From positions 1,291,001 to 1,355,000 of the forward strand of contig BDSL01000012.1 of assembly GCA_003116995.1 (NCBI GenBank): a DNA stretch of 64,000 bases. Direction: 5' to 3'. Shown here one piece after another: positions 1 to 12,100 of the stretch; position 1 is the first letter of the stretch; each line of letters starts with the position of its first letter. The DNA is from Yamagishiella unicocca (taxonomy: Eukaryota > Chlorophyta > Chlorophyceae > Chlamydomonadales > Volvocaceae). The position numbers were made by a program, and so were the translations under genes. The notes below the pieces were generated by a model. That model had not been told where the DNA came from. It did not search any database and saw only the letters and a program-made list of their open reading frames with translations.

Positions 1-296
1 ACGTGGAATGTACTACTGCCTACGTGGAATGTGCCGTATCCCCCCCGAGCTCCAGCCGGGTGCGCTTCTGGGATGAGGTTACTCCCGGGCAGGTGGGGTC
101 CAGGGAGGGCGCCGCGAGCGTCATCGCACCCTGGCAGCGGTGCCCCCCCCCCGCCGTGCCACGTCACACGCTCCGACAAGTCATAGGGCCCACTGGGATG
201 TGCGTCCATGGGGCCTTACGATGACGGTACGGCACCGGCAAGGCAAGGCAAGGGTGCAAGGCGCAAGGGGGCCACGCCCGAAGCCCGATGCCGTAC

Positions 297-869
297 CTTG
301 AACGGCGGCGCCCATCGTGGCACCACCACCGCCAGCAGCAGCACCAGCACGGGTGCCGACAGCTCCAGAGCCAGAGTCAACGCGTTGCCCTGGGGTCGGA
401 GCGCGGCGGCCAAGTCCAGGTGTGCCCAAGTCGCGATGGCCCATGCCGCGCCCGCGGTGACCGCCGAAACTATGAGCTGCTGGCTGAAAGGATCTAAACC
501 GATTTGGTAGCTATCGCTGGAGCTTGGATCATCGTCCGGGTCCTGGCTGCCGCCTCCAGAGGGGGGCGAAGGTCGCGCTGGTCGGTTCTGGGCTGTGCTC
601 GTTGAGCCACGTTGCGCACCGCCGCTGGACGAGGCAAGCGTAGTAGCCGCAGTTGTACCAGTTTGTGTTGTAGCTGAACACCTATTTCTTTGGCGCCCCT
701 GCCGGGAGTTCCCTAGCGCGCAAAGCGAAAATGAAGCATCCCGGAAAAGGCTGTAGTTCACGCTTGCTCGCACTGGCCAGGGCTGCAGTCGCGACTTGCA
801 GCACTTCACGTTCGCATGACAATGCCGAGCAGCAGACGCAGCTTCCGCACGACACTCTACCACGCGCAT
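297..869 (-). CDS. First exon of a probable plastid-targeted membrane protein (partial)
   Basis: The ATG at 869 opens 191 codons that end at a good donor (CAAG|GTACGG, exon end 297), so the rest of the gene lies to the left and beyond the window. The N-terminus is basic, Ser/Ala-rich and without acidic clusters, ending around the motif PVRAS, which looks like a chloroplast transit peptide with a VRA|S-type cleavage site. A Ser/Gly/Pro-rich linker with an acidic DPDDDPSSSDS stretch follows, then two hydrophobic segments: one from IVSAVTAGAAWAIATWA, and a second around ALELSAPVLVLLLAVVVPRW. This resembles the start of a multi-span thylakoid or envelope protein. I considered the CPBP (CAAX-like protease) family but no catalytic motif is in this exon, so no function is assigned. 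The downstream exon at 1-180 could not be placed. Confidence 0.55.
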
Positions 870-2334
870 CTCGGATGCGTCGCGCCGAAAGGAGGCAGCT
901 TACTTTCCGTGAACGAGTCCGTTCATACGGTATAATGTATCAAATGCTAGGTCCTCTTTTCAAATGATTTGGGCCAACGTGGCCAGCTGGGGTTGAAACT
1001 TGGGGCACTGTTGGATAGGTTACACAAGTTGCATCAGATACTAATCATGCATCGCAGTTTAAAACGACACTGCACTTTGGACATGACTCCAACGTTTAGC
1101 CTGGGGACAGGTCCTAACGTCGTCGTACTACTTACATGTTCACGGAAAGGATTTACAAAAGGCCCGCCAACTCTGCCGCTGGCAATTGCATACTTTCAGG
1201 AATTACCAAAATCGCAGGTACTTGGATTCCGATACATTTCTGGCCAGGCTCCGCATGCCGACCCGTTGGTCAGCCGAACAGGCAGTCGCGCGACCCGGTG
1301 CGACCGTTAAACAGCAAATGAGGAGAATCGCATCGCAGAACCCCAGATCGTGGTCCTGCCCAGCATTAGCAGACGGCCTAATGCCCTCTTCCTGCTTCAC
1401 TTCATTGTCGGTTCACTGGTTTGCCCTTGTCGGCCCTTGTCAGCCACCATCTAGCAGGTTGGCAGCTTCCCGGGCCGTGCGCTCTTGCACCGGCTGTTGA
1501 ATTTAGTTACGGTCGCAATACTGCAGGTAGGAGGATAACCTCGGCTCACTGCATGGACATGGCTTTCCCTGGTATCGACCCACCTAGCATCTCGGCAGGA
1601 TAACCCAGTCAGGCCAAAACGTGCCTTATAGGCCTGCGGCGAACGCCATGGCAGCGCAGCTGCGCAGCCGCCGTACGGCAGTGCCGTACCGGCATGCGTA
1701 CCCCTGGTGGTCTCCGTCATTACAGCATAGATTAGGAACCCTGAATCGCTGCCGGGAACAAGTTGACACAGCGTTAACACTTGCAGGTTAATACATGCTT
1801 TTACAAGGATATCAAGACACAGACGTAGTCTTGTAGCAGTACTCATATCCCCATGACGTCTGCAGAGCAACACAACCCAGCGCATGCCATGGGGCTTAGA
1901 TATCTTCATGTTGCAAAATTTCGAGGGCATCACTCGCGACTCCCTGCCGCCCCTCATGGCACAGCAGCGCGCCTGACCCCATACATCCCCGCCAGGCAGA
2001 TGCGGTGCACTGTAGGCGTGCGTGCTATCGATATTCGATAACATTTCCGACCAACGAACAGTACCGGCAACCAACTTTTGGCGGCAGCAAGAAAAACACG
2101 AAAAACGAACTGCTGCTGCCAGAAGCGCGCGTTAAAACCCGAGGCATCCAGTCGTCATGAAGCCACCGATGCCTCCACGAGAACCACCCCCGGCCTCCGT
2201 TTGTCCAACGTACATGCCCACACGTCGCCCCCATGTCATCTTCGTCATCATCTTCGTCGTCATCACCAACACATCCGAGGGACACACTCGGTGCACCTCA
2301 CGCAGAGCACGCGCACAGGGGAACCCACCAATGT
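870..2334. other. Intergenic stretch between two minus-strand genes
   Basis: No exon with convincing codon structure was found. It should contain the 5' flank of the gene at 297-869 and the 3' UTR of the cyclase-like gene. A short GAT/GAC-rich run lies at about 2,230-2,290. Confidence 0.4.
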
Positions 2335-2500
2335 GTTAATTCCCCGGGGGTGCTGGCTGCTGCTGTTTTTGCCTCTGGACTGTTGACGGGAGTCCTGGTG
2401 GTTTGCCATTGGTGCGCTGCGGCTGGGTTCCCGTCTCTTTCGTCTCCTGCGGTGTCCGGCGATGGGCCCGGTGATTCTTGTGCCCTTGCTCCGGAGCCCG
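2335..2500 (+). repeat. Copy of a dispersed ~170-bp repeat
   Basis: Aligns by eye with 44,468-44,641: both begin with a block like AATTCCCC.GGGGTGCTGGC, continue with a CTGGTGGTTTGCC block, and end in a C/T-rich GGAGCCC or GGAACCC tail. The shared tail also occurs at 50,330-50,385 and 50,985-51,036. It is probably the 3' end of a retroposon. It lies in the 3' flank of the cyclase-like gene. Confidence 0.5.
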
Positions 2501-2638
2501 CCGCATCAAGAACTACCTTCCACCACGCACGATAAACGTTGCAACCCGAATTTATTCCACCGTATTTATCCCCCAAACACCGTATATGGAAACACCTGTA
2601 GACGCAGACACACGCGGGAGTCCAAACACCAGCGGTGT

Positions 2639-5600
2639 TCATGCGCCCCCGCCGCTGCCGCGACCCGCTTTCCCCTGCTTTGCCCCCGCGCGCCTCGCGA
2701 CACCCAGCTCCGGCCCCCCTTGCGCCTTCTCGCCAGCGCCAGGGGTGTCGCTCTGGGCCGCTGGGTCCGGCAGCTGCTCCAATTTGATCCAGCTGGTGTC
2801 CATGGAGCCCTGACCGATGATCTCCATGCGGCCGCGAGGCTTGAGCTGCAGCAGCGGGTCCTCTGGGGTGGAGCAGGGGTGGGGTGGCGGGAAGGGGAGG
2901 AGAGTTGGGATTCAAGAGGTGAGGTGAGGTGGGATTCAAGAGGTGGATCCAAGAGGTGAGGTGAGGTGAGGGCGAGGCTGGCTGTTGGCCGCCCGCAGTC
3001 TTACTCGCTGTCGCCAGCAGTCGCGAGGTTTCGTCCGACACGTGGATCGCCATCGTCCTGGAGGTCGCCTCCATGTAATACGCCACGTCCACCACGTCGC
3101 CTGCGGGGCCGGCCAGGAGCATCCAGGGAGGGGGGGAGGAGGCAGGGAGGGAGGGAGGAGGCAGGGAGGGAGGGAGGAGGCAGGGAGGGAGGGAGGAGGC
3201 AGGGAGGGAGGGAGGAGGCAGGGAGGGAGCACCCAGGGAGGGAGGGAGGAGGCAGGGAGGGATCAGGCAAGGAGGAGGCAGGGAAGGAGGAGGCAGGGAG
3301 GACGACAGGCAGGGAGGGAGGGAGGAAGCAGGCAGGGAGGCAGGGAGGGAGGGAGGAAGACAGGCAGGAAGCAAGACAGGCAGGGAGCTCAGAGCGGACA
3401 GCGGCGCAAAGGCATGCCGGCAGTGGGCCCGCAGCAGGGCTGCGGGCTTGGGCCCGGAACTCACCGAAGAGGGAAAATCGGGGAATCTTGGAGCCAACCA
3501 CCGCCGCTACGATCGGTCCTGGGGTGGGGGGAAGGCGGCGTGTGGCACCAGGTGTGGAGGAGGAAACGAATGTCTCGAGTGTTCCGTTAGCTTGCTTCCG
3601 GCTTCCACTCCCCAACCCGCCACCCCTCACCCACCACCCCTCACTCGCCTCACCCCACCCCCACCCCCACCCCCCCCTCACTCGCCTCACCCACCACCCC
3701 TCACTCGCCTCACCCACCACCCCTCACTCGCCTCACCCACCACCCCTCACTCGCCTCACCCACCACCCCTCACTCGCCTCACCCACCACCCCTCACTCGC
3801 CTCACCCACCACCCCTCACTCGCCTCACCCACCACCCCTCACTCGCCTCACCCACCACCCCTCACTCGCCTCACCCACCACCCCTCACTCGCCTCACCCA
3901 CCACCCCTCACTCGCCTCACCCACCACCCCTCACTCGCCTCACCCACCACCCCTCACTCGCCTCACCCACCACCCCTCACTCGCCTCACCCACCACCCCT
4001 CACTCGCCTCACCCACCACCCCTCACTCGCCTCACCCACCACCCCTCACTCGCCTCACCCACCACCCCTCACTCGCCTCACCCACCACCCCTCACTCGCC
4101 TCACCCACCACCCCTCACTCGCCTCACCCACCACCCCTCACTCGCCTCACCCACCACCCCTCACTCGCCTCACCCACCACCCCTCACTCGCCTCACCCAC
4201 CACCCCTCACTCGCCTCACCCACCACCCCTCACTCGCCTCACCCACCACCCCTCACTCGCCTCACCCCCCCCCCCCCACCCACCCCTCACTCGCCTCACC
4301 CACCACCCCTCACTCGCCTCACCCACCACCCCTCACTCGCCTCACCCACCACCCCTCACTCGCCTCACCCACCACCCTCGTAGCCACCCACCCAATCGCC
4401 TCTCCTCCGTTGCGGACTCACCGCCGTGCTTCCAACCAACTTCCCAACCACTCACCCGAGTGCAGCCCCACGCGGATCTGCACCCTGAAGCCGCCGCTGC
4501 CCCGAAACCGCGACGTGGCCAGAACCATGTCTCTCGCGCATGCAGCGACCCGCACCGCCACCGCCACAGGGTCGTCGGGAGTTGGGCAGCCGCCCACACA
4601 GAGGAAGGACTCGCCTGTCGTACAGTACGACAGCACGACAAGGGGGCAACGCAAGGCGGGGACCGAGGGGTATTAGCAGCCCGGGGGTGGAGGGGGTTAT
4701 CGGTGGCCGCGTGCGAGAGCTTTGGAGCAGAAGGTCCGTTGCCGTACGGTGTGTGTGTGCGTGTACGGTGTGTGTGCGTGTGTGTGTGCGCACGTGTGTG
4801 TGTGTGCGTGTGCGTGTGTTTTATAGATGCTGTGCGTGTGTGTGTGCGTGTGCATATGTGTGTGTCTCGCATGCCACGCATCGCGGCCCACTCACCGCTC
4901 CTGCGAATCCGTACCAGGCCGTACTTTTTTATAATCGCCTTGTAGATGGAGTGCACGTCGTTCAGGAGTTTGACGACCTGCGACGAGTACGGAACCGAGT
5001 TCATAAGCGCCGCACACGCCAGCGAAGCATCGCTTGCACGTTGCGGTACAGGTATCCGTGTACCGGCATCATTGTATTGACACGACAATGATGTTCATCG
5101 CACTGCCACTCCAGTCCGGCACCTCCGGAGCGACCTAACGCGACACACAGGCGCACCTCCAGGGTGGGTACTTGATCTCCCTGATTTGGGTTGGTGGCGG
5201 TGTAGCGCACCACGTCAGCGTACAGCACAGTGACGCAGTCCAAGTGCTGGTAGTAGTGCGAGCCGGTGCCGAGCACGCTGATCACCTGCGTGGTAATGTA
5301 GGGCAAATAAACTTTTGTGCAGGGGCAAAAACAAGAGTGTAAAAAAGTGTAAAAACAAAAGATGCGGAGAAGCCCCGGCGGCGAGCGCGGCCGGCTGCGG
5401 GGCCCGCAGGAGGGGCCGTTGCCTTGCCAAGCTGCCTACAGCTGGGGTTCGCTGCTGCTTACAGCCCTTACAGCATGTACAACACAGGGTCGCACTGCGT
5501 CGTACTGTACGGCGCGGCGTGGCGAGTCATCAACGGCGCGGCGCCTGATGGCCTGATGTTCCAATGTCGCGCACCTTCTCCGGCAGCATTGCCCTGAGCA

Positions 5601-8600
5601 CGATCAGATGCCGCCAGTAGTTGAACATGGCCAGGAAGAGGAACAGCGCCAGCGCCAGCGACACCAGCACTACCACCGCAATGAGCGGCCCCTCCCAGGT
5701 GGGATGACCTCCTGCTCTCGCCCCGCGCCATCGCGGCGGATACACCCAAACCCCGGGAGGGTGAGCGCAACAAAACACACCGGCCGTCAGCCGGAGGGAC
5801 ATCGAACATCGACAGCCGGGTAGAGGATGCTGTTTGTTTGGCCAGGAAGCAAGCAGCCACGTGGCGTTCTAGGCATACCCAGGAAGCAAGCACAAACATC
5901 TCAAAACGGATGTTACGTGTGGCTGAACCAGCGGGCTCGCAACAACCAGCGGGCTCGCAGCATCACCATCATGAGTCAGGTGCATTTGGGTTCAGGCAAG
6001 GATCACCATCATGAGTCAGGCGCATTTGGGTTAAGCCAAGGCAACGGGCACGTGTCGTACCATTGGGGCCGGACATCGTGAGCTCCCCAGTTGGCCCGGC
6101 GCCCGGCGCATCCTTCGACAGCCGCACGGGCACAGCCGTGCTCCCCTGGCGAGCCGGCAGCGTGGGCGACCTGGCCAGGTCCTTGCGGCCCGAAGGCACA
6201 ACGACGGTCAGCCTGCGAGATCAGGACAGCAACCACCACCCGCAGCGCCAGTGTGTTTGTGTTTGTGTGTTCGTGTTAGTGTTTATGTGTTTGTGTGTGT
6301 CTCAGGTACCTGGCAAGAGATGCCGGTGGCGTGTTTCGGTGGCGAAGGTCCCTTCCGGGATCAAACAAACCGCTAGCTCTTACTTGCAGCGCCAGGCCAC
6401 CACGTACCTGTAATGGTAGTTCGCGTCGGCCAGGCTCGCCAGTCCGGAGTCGGGGCTGCCAGCAAGCGCCGACAGAGACACGACCGCCACCGCGAAGCCC
6501 CACAGCTTCGAGCGGGTGCTGCGAGAGCGGGTTGCGGCGTGTGGTTCAGGAGGCGATGGGTTTAGTACCGGCATTGACTCGTCATATGCCACGACGCGAC
6601 GACTTTGTCTCGTCTCGTCACAGAGGCTGTAGGCATTAGACCCTCGTTTCGGCCCATTGAACATAAAAACTACCGGCAAGGTTCCTTTTCACATCGGACT
6701 CGGTCTTTCCACTCGCTTTGCGGCTTAATCCTGAACCCGTTACGACCTTCATAAAATGATACCAGCTACCGGAGGGCGCTACCAGCCCGGCCTTGGCGGT
6801 TTGTAAAGTTCCTGTGCATCGGCTAGCGCGCCCAATCCGCTCCCCAACCGAGCCGCACACCCGGCAATGTAGCACACGCCGTCGCCGCACAGCTCCGATT
6901 CGAAGGCCGCGGGCACCGTGTTGCTCCACGTCTCGTCTGCAGCCACACCAGGCACGTAGATCGCGTGGTAGATGGCGAGTAGCGTCCCGTCCTGGGCACT
7001 AGGCCCCGGGACGCTGGTGGTGACAACAGGCGACTGCGGACCAGCCGGGAATCCACGAGCGAGGCGAGGGCGACAGAGGGAGGCGAGTGGAGTGGAGTGG
7101 TGCCGAATGGAGCGGGGTGGTGCGGAATACTCAGGAAGCGTGAATCGAGGGGGCATACGAGTGGAGCAGCAGAAAAACTACGGGCAGGGCGGCGTGGAGA
7201 GTGGGTCTACGTGGAGAGTGGGTCTACGTGGGCGTTTCGCCTCACACACGCAAGGAACATTCCGACGGTGGGCTTCGTTGCGTGGCGCTGCGACTGGCTG
7301 GTCGCAGCTCATGGCGATGGGTCCATGGATGTCCAAGGCCATATCCGGGAGGTGACCAGCTGAGCCCCACAGGGCCAGTCGGCAGGCCGCTGTGGCGGAG
7401 AGGCACACGCTGAGGCCGCATGGCGACGAGGGTTGCTGCCGGGAAGGCACGAGAGCCAGCCGCGCGCGTAAGGGGCAGCCTCAAGGGGCTGAGGAGGCTG
7501 CGGGGGCCTGCCAGGGCCTGGGGAGTGGCCCCGGGGTCCGCAGAATGGTCTGTGGGGGTTTGAGGGGCCTGCCAGGGCCTGAGCCCCAAGGAGGCCGCCC
7601 CAAGGAGGCCGCCCCAAAGAGGAGCCCCAAGGAGGCCGCCCCAAGGAGGCCGCCCCAAAGAGGAGCCCCAAGGAGGCCGCAAAGGGGTCTGAGGGGTGGG
7701 CTCAAGGGTCCGCACCTTCTTCTTGGCTGCCGCGAGTACGTTAGCCCGCACCCAGGGGTCAGCCCACAGGGCGCTGCCGACGGCGAAGTATGGCCCGGTC
7801 GCGGGGATGGTGGCGGCGGCGGTGGCGTTTGCGTTGGTGGAGGCTTCGAAGGGCGGCGCGAAAGAGGCGTTGACGACGCCGAAAGGGGCCAGAAGGAGCT
7901 GCCGGACGGCGCCCGACGTAGTCTACGGCGCGGAGTTGAAAAGGAGACACGCAGCGGCGGGTGGTGGGGTCAGGCAGGGGTCGTACATACACATGCCGGA
8001 TGCCGCCTCCTCACCTCACCCCACCCCACCGGAACAACCATGGCGCACATGACAGCGAACAACAGGCCTGGAACGCATGTTCAGCTCCGCGAACCGCCCC
8101 CTCCTCTTTTCATGCCAACCCCATCACGCAGGACCGCCGCCGCTCCTTACTCCTTGTTGCCCGATATTGGCAACGCCACGCACCGGCAGCACTATTCGGG
8201 CTATCAACCGCGGCAGGTCCTCCAGCAGAGTCCCCATTTCCGGCTGCTCTTTTGCTACGTAGGCGAGCGCGGCGGCAGGCTGGAGCGCCGTCTCGTCTAC
8301 CAGCATCTCCAGCGCGCCGGCGGCCTGCCAAGCTACGAGTGCGGCATCATCCTGCGGTGGGTCACGTGGGCAAGGGGCAGCGCGGCGTGTAGGGCCGGCT
8401 GTGAGCTGCAGGTTCCGGAGCCGTGCAGTTCTGGCGCCAACCTGGATTTCCGATTGCGGGCGTTGGTGTCTTAACGTGCTGACGACAGGACGTATGTGCC
8501 GGCGAGTGTACGTGCCGTTTTGGGCGCGTCGTGAGGGGGTACGGATACTGAATGCTACCGTCCATGGCTAAGGCGCCGCGACTCACCTGGGCTGTCTTCT

Positions 8601-9135
8601 GCGCATTTTGCGCCGTCAGGATCACAGCGCACAAGCCGCCAGCCATACAGGCGCAACCCAACAACAGGGGGACGATGAGGATAGACGGATGGCTGCTCGC
8701 GACGTCCCTGACGGTCTGGATGAACGAGAGGCAAAACGTATTTAACGGCTTCGCGCAAAAAATAAAGGAACGCGACGCAGCGCGATGCTTCAGTATTTTT
8801 ACGAAATTTACCTTGAGCCAATAGCCAATCGCGAGGCGCCCGTTTGCGCACCCGACACGCACACCTTGTGGCTGCGCAGCGGATGGGTCAGCCGCAGACC
8901 AAAAAGCCCGCCGGCTCTGCCATCGCATAAAGGTGCTTGTCGCCTGCTTCAAATAGCTGCTGCTTTGGTGAAGCAAGCTATTTTGTTTCCCAAAGCTGTG
9001 CTGCGAGCCGTCTGGCGCATTGCTCTGGAAGGCTAACGGAGCACTCAATTGAGCATTGGAGTTGTGGGGGGAGTTATCGTCGGGTTGAGGAGGAGCATAC
9101 AGGGCCTCGTCTGGACTTTTACCCTGCGCTGTCAT
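2639..9135 (-). CDS. Membrane-bound class III cyclase-homology protein, 13 exons
   Basis: Exons on the minus strand (all phases agree): 9135-8587 (start uncertain), 8351-8184, 7922-7716, 7033-6861, 6518-6408, 6212-6061, 5711-5575, 5285-5157, 4977-4896, 4614-4456, 3518-3465, 3100-3005, 2862-2639; 746 aa if the ATG at 9135 is used. An N-terminal membrane helix (SILIVPLLLGCACMAGGLCA) precedes about 240 residues of probably extracytoplasmic sequence with KLWGFAVAVVSL, as in ligand-sensing algal cyclases. A second helix (PLIAVVVLVSLALALFLFLA) and the linker MLPEK lead into the cyclase domain: VTVLYADVVRYT, VVKLLNDV, VGLHSGPIVAAVVG, PRFSLFGDVVDVAYYMEAT, IHVSDETSRLL, KPRGRMEIIGQGSMDTSWI. The order and spacing are those of a class III nucleotidyl cyclase. 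The first metal Asp is present, but the usual GD before the helix reads GE, and the catalytic Asn and Arg of the GDTVNxAxRME block are Asp and Tyr. It may be an inactive or atypical cyclase. Introns carry several minisatellites. Confidence 0.85.
3128..3400 (+). repeat. G-rich GGGAGGGAGGGAGGAGGCA minisatellite in an intron
   Basis: An irregular purine tract on the plus strand, with units of about 16-19 bp made of successive GGGA steps plus GGCA. It lies in the cyclase-like gene's intron 3101-3464. On the gene's sense strand it is C/T-rich. The G-runs fit the spacing of G-quadruplex-forming DNA. Confidence 0.85.
3676..4377. repeat. 23-bp C-rich minisatellite, about 30 copies, in an intron
   Basis: The unit CCTCACCCACCACCCCTCAC+TCG is repeated almost without change, with one interruption by a C-run at about 4,266-4,283. 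It sits wholly in the cyclase-like gene's intron 3519-4455. Because 23 is not a multiple of three, it leaves several frames open and produces long artefact ORFs. Confidence 0.95.
4744..4866. repeat. GT/GC dinucleotide microsatellite
   Basis: Alternating GTGTGTGC tract with minor interruptions, inside the cyclase-like gene's intron 4615-4895. Confidence 0.9.
7560..7690. repeat. 14-bp GC-rich minisatellite in an intron
   Basis: Repeats of CCCCAAGGAGGCCG with AAGAGGAG variants, within the cyclase-like gene's intron 7034-7715. Confidence 0.8.
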
Positions 9136-12100
9136 CGCTACGATGGTCCCTGACTCTAGTTGTGCATGAAAGATGTATCAGCGAGGAATCCCAAGGAGGA
9201 AAGCTGATGCGCAATGATTTAAAATGTTGGAGGGTCGTCAAGTTGTATAGGAGGTTATGCGCCTACAAAGCAGACCGCATGCCACTTCACAAAATAGTCA
9301 AACAAACAAATCGTGTCAACTAATGTGTGCTTAGGAGCAAGTACGCGTTGTTCGTGGGGAGCAAGATTTCGTCAATGAGCTGTACGGCATCCGTGGCTTT
9401 AGTGATGCAGCGCGGTGAACAGCTAGCTATGTTCATTTTCCATGTTGGCGTTCAGTTTCTGAATCAAGTTTCATGTATCCTTTTATAGTTAAGCAATAGC
9501 AACTGATCCGGTGCCATTGAGAGAAGAGGAGGGTCGACTCGTAGGGTCTATTGCTGCGGCGAGACACCGTTTGCAGCTTGCTATACTACGACCTTTACGA
9601 CATATTTATATAGCTCGGTATTAAGATACGAAAGCAGGCCGGGTAATGTAGCGGCTGCCGGCGGTGTTCTTCTGCCAGGTTCTGCCCTACTCTGCCCTTT
9701 GTCCGCGAAGGCCTGCAGGGACCTGTAGCGCAACTTTAGTCCCGCTGCTACCTAAAGCTGCGCAGAGAATGTATGATACCAAAAAGCTGCTGTGGCGCTG
9801 TGTAGCGTTCGTGATATAAGGCGAGACGCGCAATTTTACCGGGTCGTGCCCGATAAAGCTATCTCCCGCCTGCGGTACCCGACAGGTGAGTCCCCGCCAT
9901 TCCCCGTCAATTATTTTGCTAGGTGTGCGATGTGACAAGTGCGACAATGGGATTGATGTGGCTGGAATTAGTCGGAAGGGACCCCTTGCAGGACTGTTAT
10001 CAGGAGGTATCAGGCAAGGAACATCACCGCATCTACTCGTCTATCCCTGAGCCAGGGGAACGACGTGTTGTCGTTGACAATGCGCTCGACAATGCTGGAT
10101 AATGACCTGCATAAGCTTGAATCACTCCACAGTGGGCCTGGAAGGGCCAGCCCTGCCCAGCGGGGACTCTTCCTGCCAGCTGCCCTGTTGATCATCGCCT
10201 GCAGGCAGCTGATGGTGCGTACTGCGTCGCCTTCACTTGGTTGATAAGGTTGAAAAAGATCGGCCAGAAGAACATTTGGGATGATGTTACATTATTAAAA
10301 AACAAACTATATGCACGTCGAAGCACCTTGACAGGCAACAGCAGCATATGCCAGGCAGCGTCTGACCGTGCTTGCGACGGCAGGACACCGGCCGGGCGGC
10401 GACTGCGGTAGGCAGCAGCGCATGACCACCGCGTCCGACTGACATCACAGCGCAGCCTGCTTCTGAGGCATAAAATATGCCCCAACATGTGCCCTCTCGT
10501 CATAACTACTAGTAAAAGCGTGTACATGCGTGTACTAGCCGGCTTTCCGCTTGCAGCTGCCGACTCAAAGCTTGAAAATTTGTGTAGCATGCCGCGGCAG
10601 CAAGCGCCCTTGACGCGGGCAGCAAGCGCCCTTGAACTACCGCTACCTCGACCCACGACGTCAGCTACCAGCAACCATAAAACAACCTGCCGACAGAAAT
10701 CACGTTCAGACCCTTGCACGCCCTTCCCTGAACTACCAGACAAGCCAGGACGAGCATCTGGCGCGCTAGGTGTAGCGCTGTAGTGTACAATGCACCGGCA
10801 CACGTCCTAGGTGAGCGGACCCAAACCGCACTCGTCAGACGCGTTTGCCAGTTGTGTCCACAAGGCATGAGCTTGTTCGGCACCTGGCGGTCACTTCTCC
10901 GGTGCTGGCGTGACCGCAGCAGCATGCTGAGAACCTCTACATCGCGCGCTCGCAGAGAGGCCACGGCGGCATGCGTCCACGTCGGGACTCGGACCCCATG
11001 GAGGAAATGCAATCACAACAAGTGAAGACTGCGTCGTGCCAATGACGTCAATCGGCCACAGCGCCCCTTGGCAGGGAGAAGATGAGGTCCATGAGCAGGT
11101 TCTTCACGGCGCAGGACACGCCCAATCCGCCCTCAAGCATCAACGGACGGAGCACGGGCCCCGGTACGAACGTTACCACAAAGATTAGGAAACAAAAGGA
11201 TGCAAGCTAACGCCGATGCAAGCGAACATCAGCACAACCAACAACGTGGTGCCGGGCCCCACGACCAACATAATGCACGGGATTCCTAAAAGGCCCCAAT
11301 CAAAAGCTATTAGGGCGTGCAACAACAAGTTTTAGCCGGTATGAAAACCCTAAATAAACATCAGACCGACGGGTACACAGAATGGGAATGGCCAATGCAA
11401 ATGGCTCGGCTGGAAGTGCAGCACTAAAAGCGGCGATTGCCGAAGCCGTTCGTCTTGGAGCCGTTTTTCGCCTTGTCCCACAAATATCGTTGACAACAGG
11501 GCCTGTTCAGGAGTTGGTACGCTGGTACCCCAACCGCCCACACACTCAACCATTATTCGCTCGAAGGCATATGTTGGAGCAACCAAAGGGGTTACTCTTC
11601 GCCTGGCGCCTTGTCGGATCGCGACACCACGGCACCGAACTAACCAACCAACCAACCAACCAACCAACCACACACGGCACCCACATCACCGACTGCTCAC
11701 AGCAACCGAGACGTTGGCGACTAACACACACGGAACTGAAAGCGCCCACACGAGCACAGTCACCACCTGCGTTTCAGAGGTGGGTTGCCGAGCTTTCATC
11801 CATTTGCCCTCATGGCCGTCACACTCGAATGCACGAAACGCGCACGACAAGCACAGCATCATCGAGAAAGAAGGGAATCCACTGCCATCGCTACGCGGCC
11901 GACCCAATAGACGGCGCGAATGAAAACAAAACGTGGTCGCTTCGAGTAGTCGGCTGTCCCAGAAGTGACGCCTCCACGGCGACAGTTACTACTATCTCTC
12001 GCTTGCACGAGGACGCGCATATAAAGTGCGCGCGCTCGGCTTGACGACTACAATCGCCGCCATTCTAATCCAGACCAACCGCAAACACGACAGCCGCAAG

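Noticed and set aside
2298..3497. 399-codon minus-strand Pro/Leu/Ser-rich ORF
   Set aside because: Mostly the GGGA minisatellite read in reverse; only the segment at 3005-3100 is a real exon and it is in another transcript context.
2966..4945. 659-codon plus-strand ORF rich in HPPPLTRLTHHPSLAS repeats
   Set aside because: It is the 23-bp intron minisatellite read through in an accidentally open frame; the opposite strand carries well-spliced cyclase exons.
11382..12044. 220-codon plus-strand ORF
   Set aside because: No motif, biased only by local composition and an (AACC)n run; no splice or homology support.
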